Shown in pieces: positions 9,366-18,513 of a DNA stretch of 64,000 bases; within the stretch, counting starts at the first letter, position 1; every line of letters starts with the position of its first letter. Location of the stretch: the NCBI GenBank assembly GCA_041395525.1, contig JAWLAH010000006.1, forward strand, positions 80,526 through 144,525, written 5' to 3'. The notes under the pieces were generated by a model, which had not been told where the DNA came from, did no database searches, and was given only the letters and a program-made list of their open reading frames with translations. The stretch comes from CADEED01 sp020442965 (GTDB lineage: Bacteria; Pseudomonadota; Gammaproteobacteria; Steroidobacterales; Steroidobacteraceae). Position numbers and translations under genes: made by a program.

Positions 9366-10352
9366 ATGCCCGAACCTTTTAGTCCAGACTTCCTCGCCCG
9401 CCGTGCGTTTTTAGCGCTCTCGGGCGCTGCCAGCGCTGCTGCTGTCATGACCTCCCCGGCAGCAATCGCGGCAGCGGCTAAGCCGACGCAATTTGTTTCG
9501 AAGATGGATTTCAAGGATAGACTTTGGAATCGCGACGCGTATGCAAGATTGCAGGGCAATCTCGATCCAACCAAAACGCGCTATGGTCATTACTTCGGTG
9601 CGGTGCTCGCCGTTGCGCCTAACGAGCGCGTGCGGGAACTGTGCGGCTTCGAGGGCTTCAGCGCGACGCGTCTGCTACGGCTGGAAGACGGCAGCTATCG
9701 CAAGCTGCTGCGCGAGACGGTATTTTACCGCGACCCTGCCACCGGCAAGCTGCTCGATCAATGGAAAAATCCATGGACCGGCGAGATCGTCAAAGTCGTC
9801 AATGTCGCGAACGATCCATTCAATTTCACGATCGGCGAGTACTATCCCGATCCGCCGAGTTATGGTGGTCTTAACAAAGAGAAGCCGCCGAAGAAACCAT
9901 TGTTGATGGATTGGCGCCTGATCGGTCCGAACACGCTCGGGCTGACTACGGACATTCATCTGTTTTACCCGAATGCCTTGCAACCCGACAAATGGCCGCG
10001 TGAATCCAGCGGCAAGATGGCCCAAGTGTCGGAAATGTTCCGCTACATCATTCGGCTCGAGGACATGCAGAATCCCGAGCTGACTTCCGTGCCTTATCAA
10101 GGCACGTGGAATCGCGTTACACCCTGGTTACCGTGGATGTTGTTAGGTGACAAGCCTGGCAACGTACTGTATGTCGGCAATATGACGGCGTACGATTCGC
10201 TCAAGTACCTCCCAGAGGACTTGATCAAATACACCGAGCAGCACATGCCGAAGTTTCTCGAGGCGCCGGACAAGGATTATGGGCCTTCGCTGTCCTCGAT
10301 CGAGAACTATGCGCGCGAGCAAAAGCCCGCGCCGGTGCGGACCCCAAAATAG
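9366..10352 (+). CDS. DUF1838 family protein, probably Tat-exported
   Basis: A 328-residue protein of the DUF1838 family. The N-terminus has a twin-arginine-like signal, FLARRAFLALSG followed by an alanine-rich hydrophobic stretch (about 10-38), suggesting export of a folded protein to the periplasm. The rest is rich in aromatic residues with conserved-looking blocks such as DWRLIGPNTLG and PYQGTWNRVTPWLPWMLLG. The family has no established function and often occurs in degraders near SDR or sulfatase genes. GAGG nine bases before the ATG at 9366 favours this start over 9330 or 9351. A strong hairpin follows the stop. Confidence 0.75.
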   Translation: MPEPFSPDFLARRAFLALSGAASAAAVMTSPAAIAAAAKPTQFVSKMDFKDRLWNRDAYARLQGNLDPTKTRYGHYFGAVLAVAPNERVRELCGFEGFSATRLLRLEDGSYRKLLRETVFYRDPATGKLLDQWKNPWTGEIVKVVNVANDPFNFTIGEYYPDPPSYGGLNKEKPPKKPLLMDWRLIGPNTLGLTTDIHLFYPNALQPDKWPRESSGKMAQVSEMFRYIIRLEDMQNPELTSVPYQGTWNRVTPWLPWMLLGDKPGNVLYVGNMTAYDSLKYLPEDLIKYTEQHMPKFLEAPDKDYGPSLSSIENYAREQKPAPVRTPK

Positions 10353-10372
10353 GCGTTCGGGTCACTCGATCG

Positions 10373-10409
10373 CGTCGCGGGAGCGCGGTTTCGCTTCGCT
10401 CCCGCGACG
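10373..10409. terminator. Strong 13-bp inverted repeat between convergent genes
   Basis: CGTCGCGGGAGCG (10373-10385) is perfectly repeated in inverse at 10397-10409 with an 11-base loop. It lies between the convergent stops of the DUF1838 gene and kynA. There is no T-run, so it is either a bidirectional transcript-end hairpin or a REP-like element. Confidence 0.55.
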
Positions 10410-10458
10410 TATGCAGACATGCGCTCGAGCGGCTACTTGTTGTCCTTTCGCCGAGCGC

Positions 10459-11310
10459 TCACATCGACGTCCGTGCTTGCCAGAGCTCGGGATAGAATTT
10501 CAACTCCAAAGCCTTGGCGAGATAGGAAACGCCTCCGGTACCACCGGTACCCTTCTTATAACCAATGACTCGCTCGACTGTTTTGAGATGGTGGAATCGC
10601 CACAGCTGAAACTTGTGATCGAGCGTTACCAGCGCCTCGGCGAGTTCGTACAAATCCCAGTCCTTCACCGCATTGTGATACACGCTCAACCAAGCCGCGG
10701 TCACTTGCTTGGTGGCGACATACGGCTCGCTGAAATCGCGATTGAGCGTTGCCGCGTCGATCTCGTAGCCGCGACGAGACAGCAGTCGCAAGACTTCGTC
10801 GTAGAGGGATGGCGCGTACAGCACCTGTTCGAGCTTCTTGTGCGCGGCAGCGTCCCGCTGGTGCACGACGATCATATCCCTGTTCTTGTTGCCGAGCACG
10901 AACTCGAGCTCGCGATACTGCGCTGATTGGAATCCGGACGATCGCCCGAGCGTATTGCGAAACGCCGAATACTCGAACGGCGTCAAGGTCGACAAGACGC
11001 GCCATGCGCCCAATAACTCCTCCTGCACCCGTGAGATGCGCTCGAAGCACTTGAAACTGCTGTCGAGATTGTCGCGTCGAACCGACTCCATCACCGCCGT
11101 CACTTCGTGCAGGATGAGGCGAATCCACAGCTCCTGCACCTGATGGATGATGATGAAAAGCATCTCATCGTGCTCGAGCGAATTGGGCCGCTGCGCGGCC
11201 AGCAACTTGTCGAGCTGCAAGTAGTCGCCATAGGATTGCGACGCCCCGAGCTCCCAGTGGACAGTCTCATCACTCAGATCGACATAACTACCGCGCTTCT
11301 TGTCGTTCAT
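10459..11310 (-). CDS. kynA: Tryptophan 2,3-dioxygenase
   Basis: This haem dioxygenase opens the indole ring of L-tryptophan to N-formylkynurenine, the first step of the kynurenine route. The protein has 283 residues, the size of the Xanthomonas campestris enzyme. Active-site His56 is in FIIIHQVQELW, and the proximal haem histidine is His240 or His241 in LWRFHHLKTVERVIG; GTGGTGGVSYL near 256-266 is the substrate-carboxylate loop. The ATG at 11310 overlaps the stop of the upstream YgjP-type gene by 4 bases (ATGA), so the two are translationally coupled. No kynB or kynU is nearby, so the fate of kynurenine is not shown here. Confidence 0.96.
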   Translation of the reverse strand: MNDKKRGSYVDLSDETVHWELGASQSYGDYLQLDKLLAAQRPNSLEHDEMLFIIIHQVQELWIRLILHEVTAVMESVRRDNLDSSFKCFERISRVQEELLGAWRVLSTLTPFEYSAFRNTLGRSSGFQSAQYRELEFVLGNKNRDMIVVHQRDAAAHKKLEQVLYAPSLYDEVLRLLSRRGYEIDAATLNRDFSEPYVATKQVTAAWLSVYHNAVKDWDLYELAEALVTLDHKFQLWRFHHLKTVERVIGYKKGTGGTGGVSYLAKALELKFYPELWQARTSM

Positions 11311-12056
11311 TCTGCATACACCCAGCTTGGCACTCGGCGCCATCCCTCGAGCAGCTCGCGATCAAGCGTGCGCCAGTCGGCACAACGAGACTCAACGGCA
11401 TGCCAGAAACGCGGCGAGTGATTCAAATGTTCAACATGCGTCAACTCGTGGATCATCAGGTAGCGCACTACTTCGGGACGCTGAAATACCAGGCTCGCAT
11501 TGAGATTGATGGCGCCGCGACTCGAGCAACTGCCCCAGCGTGTGCGCTGTTGTCGCACACTCAAGCTGTGATATCGAATCGAGAATTCGAGCGCGATGCT
11601 CGCCAGGCGTGGCTCGAGAACCGCGCGCGCACGACTCATCAGCCAGCCGCGCAACAACGCCCGTGTCGCAGCACCGTCGGTCGCGCCTGTTACTTGCAGC
11701 ACGCCTGACGGACTTTGCCGCAAGCTGGGCCGACCACGACCGCCCGCGAGGTGCAATCGCCAGCGAGTCGCGTCGATTCTGAAGCTCACTTCAGTCGGCG
11801 GAAATCTCTCTGGCGCGGGCGCGGTCCGCAATGCTTCATTGCGTTTCTCGAGCGCCCAGTTGCGATGTTCAGCGATGAACTGCTCGATCCGGCTCTTGGG
11901 CGTACGCGCCGGTGTTACTACCTCGATTCGACCCGTGCGCGACACGCGCATCCCGAGCCTGCGTGCACGTCGACTGGCGCGCACATTGAATTCCGCTGCG
12001 TTAGCGCCCAACGCTGCGTCCACCCACAATTGCTGTTGCTCGATTTCGCTGGTCAT
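11307..12056 (-). CDS. YgjP-like (DUF45/SprT-like) zinc metallopeptidase
   Basis: A 249-residue protein of the YgjP/DUF45 family. The zinc motif HELTH (about 203-207), continuing with VEHLNHSPRFW, is complete, with the third ligand expected in the NHSPRFW helix. The upstream block RQQRTRWGSCSSRGAINLN is the other family hallmark. Members are predicted cytosolic metalloproteases, with no confirmed physiological substrate. It is the first gene of a two-gene unit with kynA (4-base overlap), which looks like a chance operon partner. Three bases separate it from fadH upstream, so all of 10459-14956 may be one transcript. Confidence 0.85.
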   Translation of the reverse strand: MTSEIEQQQLWVDAALGANAAEFNVRASRRARRLGMRVSRTGRIEVVTPARTPKSRIEQFIAEHRNWALEKRNEALRTAPAPERFPPTEVSFRIDATRWRLHLAGGRGRPSLRQSPSGVLQVTGATDGAATRALLRGWLMSRARAVLEPRLASIALEFSIRYHSLSVRQQRTRWGSCSSRGAINLNASLVFQRPEVVRYLMIHELTHVEHLNHSPRFWHAVESRCADWRTLDRELLEGWRRVPSWVYAE

Positions 12057-12059
12057 ACG

Positions 12060-14105
12060 TTAGAGCGTCGCCGCCAATTGGGCCGCTTCACGTATCGCAC
12101 GTTCGGCGTCGAGCTCGGCGGCGAGCTTCGCCCCCCCAATCACGTGCGGCCGACAGTTGCGTGCTATCAACTCCCCCAACACGGCCGTCTCCGATTCCTG
12201 TCCGGCGCACACGATAATCGAATCTGCTGGCAGTATTTCCGCTGTACTGCCGACGCGAATGTGCAACCCCCGATCGTCGATCCGGTCATAGGTGACGCCG
12301 CCACGCATTTCGACGCCCCGATGCTTTAGGGCGGAGCGATGAATCCAGCCGGTCGTTCGCCCCAACCCGGCCCCAGGTCGCGTCGTCTTGCGCTGTAGCA
12401 ACCACACTCGCCGCAGCGGCGACACGGCCTCTGACTTGACCAGGCCACCGGGCTGACGCTGCGCACGATCAACGCCCCATTCCTGCAGAAAGGCGTCGAT
12501 CGCTTGCGCACGATCGCCGGCGCGCTCGACCGTCAGGTACGTAGCAACATCGAAGCCGATGCCGCCTGCCCCGATGATGGCAACGCGCTCACCGGCCGCG
12601 CGGCGTCCGGACAGCAAATCAGGGTAACTAATCACCTTTTCGTGCTCGATCCCGTCAATGGCGGGCATGCGCGCGGTCACACCGGTCGCGATGACCAGGT
12701 CGTCGAACTGTGCCGCCACCAACTGTTCCGCGGTTGCCCTCGTTGCAAGGTGCAATTCGACCTGGTGCGTTTCGAGCTCCTGTCGAAAGTAGCGCAGCGT
12801 TTCGTGAAAGTCTTCTTTGCCAGGCACCTCGCGCGCATAACGAAATTGTCCGCCCAGCTCGGGTTCGGCTTCAAAGAGCGAGACTCGATGGCCGCGCTGT
12901 GCGAGTGCCGTCGCGCAGGCGAGACCCGCTGGTCCGCCGCCCACGACCGCTATGCGCTTCTGCGTCGTTACCCGTGGCAAGCGCAGTTCCGTTTCGTAAG
13001 CCGCCGTAGGATTGACCAGACAGGTCGCGCGTTTGCCGACGAATATCCTATCGAGGCAGGCTTGGTTGCAGGCGATGCAGGTATTGATGCTCTCGGCACG
13101 ACCCAGTCGGGCCTTGTTAGGAAACTCTGGATCGGCCAGGAGCGGACGTGCCATCGAGACAAGATCCGCAGCATTCGTCGCCAGGACCGATTCAGCGACC
13201 TGCGGCGTGTTGATACGATTGGTGGCAATCACCGGCAGATGGGTGTTGCGCTTGATGCGCTCGGATACCCAGGCGAACGCGCCGTGCGGTACCATCCCAG
13301 CGATCGTCGGAACACGCGCCTCGTGCCAACCGATGCCGGTGTTGAGCAGCGTCGCGCCGGCATCGGCGAGCTGGCGTACGAACCAGTCCGTTTCCTCGCC
13401 TGTCGCACCCCCCTCGACGAGGTCGAGACCCGAGACGCGATATACAATGATGAAATCGTCACCCAGGGCCGCGCGCGTCCGCCGCAATATTTCAAGCGGC
13501 AGACGCGCTCGATTCTCGAGCGAACCGCCCCACTTGTCCTGACGCTGATTGGTGCGCGACACGAGAAACTGATTCAGCAGATAACCCTCGGAGCCCATGA
13601 TCTCGACACCGTCATAACCGGCCTCTCGGGCGAGGCTGGCGCAACGCACGAAGGCCTTTATCTGCGATTCGATACCACGTGCCGATAACTCGCGCGGGCG
13701 GAATTTGTTGATCGGCGCACGAATCGCTGACGGCGCGACCAACAATGGATGAAAGGCGTAGCGTCCGGCGTGCAGGATCTGCATGCAGATATGTGCGTCG
13801 TGTTCGTGCACAGCATTGGTAACCAAGCGGTGCCGAACAACCTCGCGCCGCGTCGTGAGCTTGCTCGCAAATGGCGCCAACCAGCCGACTCGATTCGGCG
13901 CGATTCCGCCTGTGACCATCAGGCCGACACCACCTCTGGCGCGCGCCGCGAAATAGGCTGCGAGCTTGGGATAGTCGCGCTCGCGGTCTTCGAGTCCGGT
14001 GTGCATCGAACCCATCACGATGCGGTTACGCAGTGTCGTGAAACCCAGCTCGAGCGGTTCGAACAACCGTGGAAAAGCAAGCGCCGCAGCGGCAGGCGCA
14101 CTCAC
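12060..14105 (-). CDS. fadH: 2,4-dienoyl-CoA reductase (NADPH), FadH type
   Basis: FadH reduces 2,4-dienoyl-CoA esters during beta-oxidation of unsaturated fatty acids. The 681-residue protein matches E. coli FadH over its whole length: an N-terminal old-yellow-enzyme TIM barrel (GSMHTGLE near 32; the active-site Tyr in REAGYDGVEIMGSEGY; His in GIGWHEARVPT), a 4Fe-4S cluster in CIACNQACLDRIF plus a later Cys (about 340-360), and a C-terminal FAD/NADPH module with AVVGGGPAGLACA and AIIGAGGIGFDVA. Its start overlaps the end of the upstream secreted-protein gene by 4 bases (ATGA). Confidence 0.93.
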   Translation of the reverse strand: MSAPAAAALAFPRLFEPLELGFTTLRNRIVMGSMHTGLEDRERDYPKLAAYFAARARGGVGLMVTGGIAPNRVGWLAPFASKLTTRREVVRHRLVTNAVHEHDAHICMQILHAGRYAFHPLLVAPSAIRAPINKFRPRELSARGIESQIKAFVRCASLAREAGYDGVEIMGSEGYLLNQFLVSRTNQRQDKWGGSLENRARLPLEILRRTRAALGDDFIIVYRVSGLDLVEGGATGEETDWFVRQLADAGATLLNTGIGWHEARVPTIAGMVPHGAFAWVSERIKRNTHLPVIATNRINTPQVAESVLATNAADLVSMARPLLADPEFPNKARLGRAESINTCIACNQACLDRIFVGKRATCLVNPTAAYETELRLPRVTTQKRIAVVGGGPAGLACATALAQRGHRVSLFEAEPELGGQFRYAREVPGKEDFHETLRYFRQELETHQVELHLATRATAEQLVAAQFDDLVIATGVTARMPAIDGIEHEKVISYPDLLSGRRAAGERVAIIGAGGIGFDVATYLTVERAGDRAQAIDAFLQEWGVDRAQRQPGGLVKSEAVSPLRRVWLLQRKTTRPGAGLGRTTGWIHRSALKHRGVEMRGGVTYDRIDDRGLHIRVGSTAEILPADSIIVCAGQESETAVLGELIARNCRPHVIGGAKLAAELDAERAIREAAQLAATL

Positions 14106-14956
14106 GGTGCTGCCGCTTCGGGCTGCGACGCTGGCGCGGCGGTGCTACCGACAATTTGCGCTGTCAGCTCGCGCGCCGCAACGAAATCGGGCGCCAGCAA
14201 CAAGGCCTGCTCGATAGCCTCCCGCGCCCTGAGCGCATCCCCCTGCGCCAGAAAAGCTCGGCTGGCATACCAGTACGCCTCGGCTTCGCCCCAGCTCGGT
14301 ACCTCGCTGGTGCCACGCCGCTCTACCTCGAACAGGGGAATCACCTGCGACAGGTCATCCAGCAGCCGCTCGCGCGCCGCAGGATCGGCAACATCGCGAC
14401 CAAAGTTGATCGTCGCCGCGATGAGCCTGACGCGCGGATTGCGCGGATCTGCCAACGCCGCGCTGCGCAGCTGGCTCGCGCTGCGCGCGTTGCTCAGCAC
14501 TGACGTGATCGGTGCGACGCGGCCTAACAGGGCCGAACAAGCCGCCTGTAGCCCCAAGGCCTCGGCAGCAGGGACTCCAGATCGTGTCGATTGCTCCAGC
14601 GCACCGAGGCATAGACGCGCATGAGCGGCCGCCACACTCGCATCGGCAGCGGTCACGTCATCGCGGCTGGCGGCCGTGGGCGCCGTGCCCTTTGCGGGCG
14701 CCGCAGCAGCCAATCGCGCCAGATAATAGTGCGTCAACGCCAACAGGTAGGTGGCGGCGCCCAAATCCTTCGCAGCGCTCTGCTCGAGACCGGTTGCCAA
14801 TTGAGTCAAGGCGCGCACGTCGACTGTGTAGAACGCATACTGGATCCGCGCTTCGGTATCGGGATCAGAGTTCGCGACGGCGATCGCCGACAGCGCACTC
14901 CAGAATAGTACGCTGAGCGACGCCGTGAGCAGCGTGCGACTTGTCACTGGCCTCAT
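14102..14956 (-). CDS. Secreted helical (TPR-like) protein of unknown function
   Basis: A 284-residue protein I do not recognise as a named family. It has a likely Sec signal peptide (about 1-29, ending SAIAVAN). The rest is alanine-rich helical sequence with pairs that look like degenerate TPR units, for example AEAYWYASRAFLAQGDALRAREAIEQALLLAPDF split over about 230-265. It therefore probably acts as a periplasmic protein-binding scaffold. It is the first gene of the fadH-YgjP-kynA transcript unit and overlaps fadH by 4 bases, but no functional link to dienoyl-CoA reduction is evident. Only 39 bases separate its start from that of tatD on the other strand. Confidence 0.6.
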   Translation of the reverse strand: MRPVTSRTLLTASLSVLFWSALSAIAVANSDPDTEARIQYAFYTVDVRALTQLATGLEQSAAKDLGAATYLLALTHYYLARLAAAAPAKGTAPTAASRDDVTAADASVAAAHARLCLGALEQSTRSGVPAAEALGLQAACSALLGRVAPITSVLSNARSASQLRSAALADPRNPRVRLIAATINFGRDVADPAARERLLDDLSQVIPLFEVERRGTSEVPSWGEAEAYWYASRAFLAQGDALRAREAIEQALLLAPDFVAARELTAQIVGSTAAPASQPEAAAP

Positions 14957-14995
14957 ATGCTGGTCCGGATAAGCTAAAATTCAATCACAAATTCA

Positions 14996-15826
14996 ATGGC
15001 GCAAGATTATCACGGCGTGCAGTCGAACAAATTCGAGCTGATCGATATCGGCGTCAACCTGGCGCACGAAAGCTTCGCAATGGATCGCGAGGCGGTTATT
15101 GCTAGTGCGACCGAGGTCGGCGTTACACAGATGATCATCACGGGCTCAAGTCTTGCGAGCAATGCCGAGGCAATTGCCTTGGCCGCAAGCGACGCGGGCC
15201 ACCTGTTCGCAACCGCCGGTGTCCACCCGCATCACGCGGTCGAGCTGACCACTGACGCCGTTGCCGAGTTGCGGCGAGCCGCGGAACAGCCCCAGGTCGT
15301 CGCAGTCGGCGAATGTGGTCTCGACTATTTTCGCGACCTCGCACCACGCGATCAACAACGACGCGCGTTTGCGAGCCAGCTCGCGATTGCCGCGAACGTT
15401 GGCAAGCCAGTATTCCTGCATCAGCGTGACGCGCACGCCGATTTCCTGGCGCTCGTGCGCGAATACCGCCGCTCGTTGGTAGGCGGTGTCGCACACTGCT
15501 TTACCGGAGATCGTGATCAGCTTGAGGCGTACCTGGATCTCAACCTCGCAATCGGCATCACGGGCTGGATCTGCGATGAGCGGCGCGGACATCACCTCAA
15601 AACGTTAGTGCCGCATATCCCGGCCGACCGCCTGCTGCTTGAAACAGACGCGCCGTACCTTCTGCCACGTGATCTCACACCGAGGCCCAAGACTCGACGC
15701 AACGAGCCAAAGTATCTGCCGCATATCGCCCATGCGATCGCGGCGGCGCGCCAGCAGCCCGTTGCCGAGCTGGCCGCATCCTCGACAGCGGTGGCGCGAA
15801 AGCTGTTTCGGCTAACCGCGGTTTGA
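14996..15826 (+). CDS. tatD: TatD-family metal-dependent deoxyribonuclease
   Basis: A 276-residue TatD-type hydrolase with a TIM barrel. Metal ligands are visible in GVHPHH (about 75-80), the Glu of VGECGLDYF (about 104-112), FLHQRDAH, a histidine in AHCFTG, and ETDAPYLLPRD near 220-231. These enzymes are Mg-dependent 3'-5' exonucleases linked to DNA repair and turnover of damaged DNA. The first residues MAQDYHGVQSNKFE precede the family start IDIGVNLAHESF, so a start a few codons downstream cannot be excluded. It is followed by a classical rho-independent terminator. Confidence 0.93.
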   Translation: MAQDYHGVQSNKFELIDIGVNLAHESFAMDREAVIASATEVGVTQMIITGSSLASNAEAIALAASDAGHLFATAGVHPHHAVELTTDAVAELRRAAEQPQVVAVGECGLDYFRDLAPRDQQRRAFASQLAIAANVGKPVFLHQRDAHADFLALVREYRRSLVGGVAHCFTGDRDQLEAYLDLNLAIGITGWICDERRGHHLKTLVPHIPADRLLLETDAPYLLPRDLTPRPKTRRNEPKYLPHIAHAIAAARQQPVAELAASSTAVARKLFRLTAV

Positions 15827-15891
15827 ACGCGCCCGACGCGGATACCACTATTCGCCGCCTTGCCAGGCGAGTATGCTCCGCTGCACGCATG

Positions 15892-15915
15892 GCCGTCAGT
15901 TGGCGGCTTTTTTTT
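15892..15915 (+). terminator. Rho-independent terminator directly before the TonB receptor ribosome site
   Basis: GCCGTC (15892-15897) pairs with GGCGGC (15902-15907) around an AGTT loop, with one G-U pair, followed by eight Ts (15908-15915). The receptor gene's Shine-Dalgarno GGGGAG starts at the very next base (15916-15921). Besides ending tatD transcripts it may act as an attenuator for the receptor gene. Confidence 0.8.
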
Positions 15916-15926
15916 GGGGAGCCTCA

Positions 15927-18512
15927 ATGTTCAATCGTCCGTATCTCTCTGCGCACCTGTCTGCGATCACGCTGGCCATCAGTGTCGTGCTCGCACCCAC
16001 TGTGGTCTTCGCGCAGACTGCTGCCGCAACCAGTGCAGACTCCTCGCAAATCGAAGAAGTCCTGGTAACCGCGCGCAAGCGCGAAGAATCGTTGCAGGAC
16101 GTCCCCTTGTCGGTGACCGCGCTCAATGCTTCGAGCATCGAAGAAATGCGTATCACCACGCCCGACGACATTTCCCGCTTTACGCCGGGCCTCTCCATCG
16201 TATCGGGCTTCGGTCGCAGCGGTGTGGAGCGACCGACGATGCGCGGCCAGACGAATATTCAAGGCGCTCCCAACGCGTCGTTTTTCGTCGACGGAATCTA
16301 TGTGGCAGGTGGCTCATTGGCCACAGAGACGAGCAACCTCGAGCGCATCGAAGTGATCAAGGGCCCACAAGCTGCATTGTACGGGCGAGCCACCTTCGCC
16401 GGCGCCATCAACTACATCACCAAGCGCCCGACTAACGAGTTATCCGGCAAGCTGAGCGTCACGGCCGCGCAGCACGGCGAAACCGATCTTGTCGGTTCGC
16501 TGAGTGGTCCGCTCATTCAGGACACCCTGTTGTTCTATGTCGGTGCGCGGCACTACAGCTACGATGGCGAATACACCAATCAGTTCGATCTCAGGTCTGC
16601 TGGTCAACAGAACAGCGATTCCGGCACGATCAAGTTGTTGTGGACACCTAACGAGAGCTTCGAAGCGACTTTGCTCGCGACGATGGCCAAGGACCATGAT
16701 CCCGGCGCCATCCCGATCGGCTTGCAGGGCCGGCAGTTTAACAACTGCCAGCTCCGCGTTCTCAATGGCACCGCTGCCAATAACTTCGCCGGTACCATTC
16801 TACCGCGCTCGCCCGGTTATCAATGCGGCACGGTATTAGGGGCCAATGATCTCGTCGTCAATCAGCGCAGCGACGTCCTCCCGGATCAGGGCTCACGCCG
16901 TGATGACAAGCGCTTCGCACTGACCACCAAGACGAGTTTCGGCGCCGGCTATGAGCTGACGACCGTGGCCGGCTATCACGAGCAAGAGGGCCAGAACCAG
17001 CTCGACCAGTCTTACGACGCGTACGATACCTTTACCAATGCTTTCGGTGCGTCGCAGGTCGGCGCATTTTGGAGCGGCAGCGCGAGCAAGAGCGACGATT
17101 TCTCGGCGGAAGTCCGGCTCGACTCGCCGGCGGAGGAGCGGTTTCGCTGGCGCGTTGGTGGTTACTACCTCAAAGCCAACGACGACGACATCAAGAACAA
17201 GAAGTACGTGCCACTCGGTACAACCCTGAATGTCGCCGGCACGACCAACTGCGTGGTCTTCAGCTCCTATATCGAGTGTCCGCAATCGGCGGTTGAGCCT
17301 TTGGCGCTGCGCGAGTTGACCAACCGCGCAGTATTCGCCGACGTCGAGTACGACTTCACCGACAAACTCACGGCGACGTTCGAAGCACGTTACGCGATCG
17401 AGAAGCAGCAGCAGATCAACACTCAGACCGTGGGCACGCTGAATTGCGCCTTGCCGACCAGCACGCCGGGGGTCGTCCTGGACGCGTGCAAGTTCACCGG
17501 CGAATTCAAGAGCACTACCCCGCGGCTGACGGTCCGCTACGAGGCGAGTCCGGAGGCTACTTACTACTTCAACGCAGCCAAGGGCACCAAGCCGGGCGGC
17601 TTCAATTCAATCACGGCGGTTGCGACCGGTATCGACATCAATGTTCCGGTGAAGGCTGTCTATGACGAAGAGGAATCGAAAGTCTTTGAGGTGGGTGGCA
17701 AGTTCGTCTTTCTCGAGCGCCGCGCCAGCCTGAATGTGGCGCTGTTTTACACCGATCTTACCGGCCAGCAGCTCACGTCCAACATTGCAGGCATCAGAAA
17801 CGGTGCTGCGATCGTGAACTCCTTTACTGCGAACATCGGTGCGACAGAAATCAAGGGGCTCGAGCTGGACGGCAGCTTTCGCGTCAACGAAGCCTGGGAC
17901 GTGCGCGGCACGTTCTCGTTCATCGATTCCAAGGTCAAGGAGTTTTTCGATAACAACCAGGTCAACCTCACGAGCCCGAATGGCGTGATCCGAACGACTC
18001 CGCTACCTTACAACCAGGTGCTGCTCTGCAACAATCCGCCGCCTGCGGCGCAGGTCCCGGGTCGCCCGGCCTGGCTTGACGCGATTGCGGCCGACCTCGC
18101 GGCCTACGGCAGTGTCGCCGGCAACACCCAGCCACGCACGCCCAAAGTGCAAGCCTCGCTGTCATCGACCTATAAAGGCACGTTCAGCAATGGCCTCGGC
18201 TGGCGCGTGGGCGGCGATGTGACCTACGAAGGTTCGAAGTATGGTCAGGTAGACAATTTCAACGAGACCGGCGCGCGGACCTACGTGGGAGCACGGGCTG
18301 CGTTGATCAGCGACCACTGGGATCTTACGCTGTGGGGTAAGAACTTGACAGACGACGACACGCCGCTCGATATCCTGCGCTGGGTCGATACGCGGGGAAT
18401 CACGCCCGCTACCTACTTCACGCCCGCGGTGGGTGGCATCACACCGCGCGCGTTTGGCCTGAGCTTGCCGCGTGGCCGGCAAATCGGCGTGACGGCAGCG
18501 TATCGGTTCTGA
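15927..18512 (+). CDS. TonB-dependent outer-membrane receptor
   Basis: An 861-residue TonB-dependent receptor that imports an unknown ligand across the outer membrane using energy from TonB-ExbB-ExbD. A signal peptide (about 1-28, ending VVFAQ) is followed by the TonB-box-like IEEVLVTARKREESLQDVP, the plug domain with RIEVIKGPQAALYGRATFAG (about 140-159) and a long 22-strand barrel that ends in AYRF with C-terminal Phe. This subfamily is abundant in sphingomonads and related degraders. The ATG at 15927 is preferred because GGGGAG lies 6 to 11 bases upstream; the earlier in-frame start at 15873 has no signal peptide. It stands alone, with no regulator or oxygenase next to it. Confidence 0.9.
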   Translation: MFNRPYLSAHLSAITLAISVVLAPTVVFAQTAAATSADSSQIEEVLVTARKREESLQDVPLSVTALNASSIEEMRITTPDDISRFTPGLSIVSGFGRSGVERPTMRGQTNIQGAPNASFFVDGIYVAGGSLATETSNLERIEVIKGPQAALYGRATFAGAINYITKRPTNELSGKLSVTAAQHGETDLVGSLSGPLIQDTLLFYVGARHYSYDGEYTNQFDLRSAGQQNSDSGTIKLLWTPNESFEATLLATMAKDHDPGAIPIGLQGRQFNNCQLRVLNGTAANNFAGTILPRSPGYQCGTVLGANDLVVNQRSDVLPDQGSRRDDKRFALTTKTSFGAGYELTTVAGYHEQEGQNQLDQSYDAYDTFTNAFGASQVGAFWSGSASKSDDFSAEVRLDSPAEERFRWRVGGYYLKANDDDIKNKKYVPLGTTLNVAGTTNCVVFSSYIECPQSAVEPLALRELTNRAVFADVEYDFTDKLTATFEARYAIEKQQQINTQTVGTLNCALPTSTPGVVLDACKFTGEFKSTTPRLTVRYEASPEATYYFNAAKGTKPGGFNSITAVATGIDINVPVKAVYDEEESKVFEVGGKFVFLERRASLNVALFYTDLTGQQLTSNIAGIRNGAAIVNSFTANIGATEIKGLELDGSFRVNEAWDVRGTFSFIDSKVKEFFDNNQVNLTSPNGVIRTTPLPYNQVLLCNNPPPAAQVPGRPAWLDAIAADLAAYGSVAGNTQPRTPKVQASLSSTYKGTFSNGLGWRVGGDVTYEGSKYGQVDNFNETGARTYVGARAALISDHWDLTLWGKNLTDDDTPLDILRWVDTRGITPATYFTPAVGGITPRAFGLSLPRGRQIGVTAAYRF

Positions 18513-18513
18513 C

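Noticed and set aside
12504..13688. 394-codon plus-strand frame inside fadH.
   Set aside because: No recognisable family, Arg-rich, and fully antisense to fadH.
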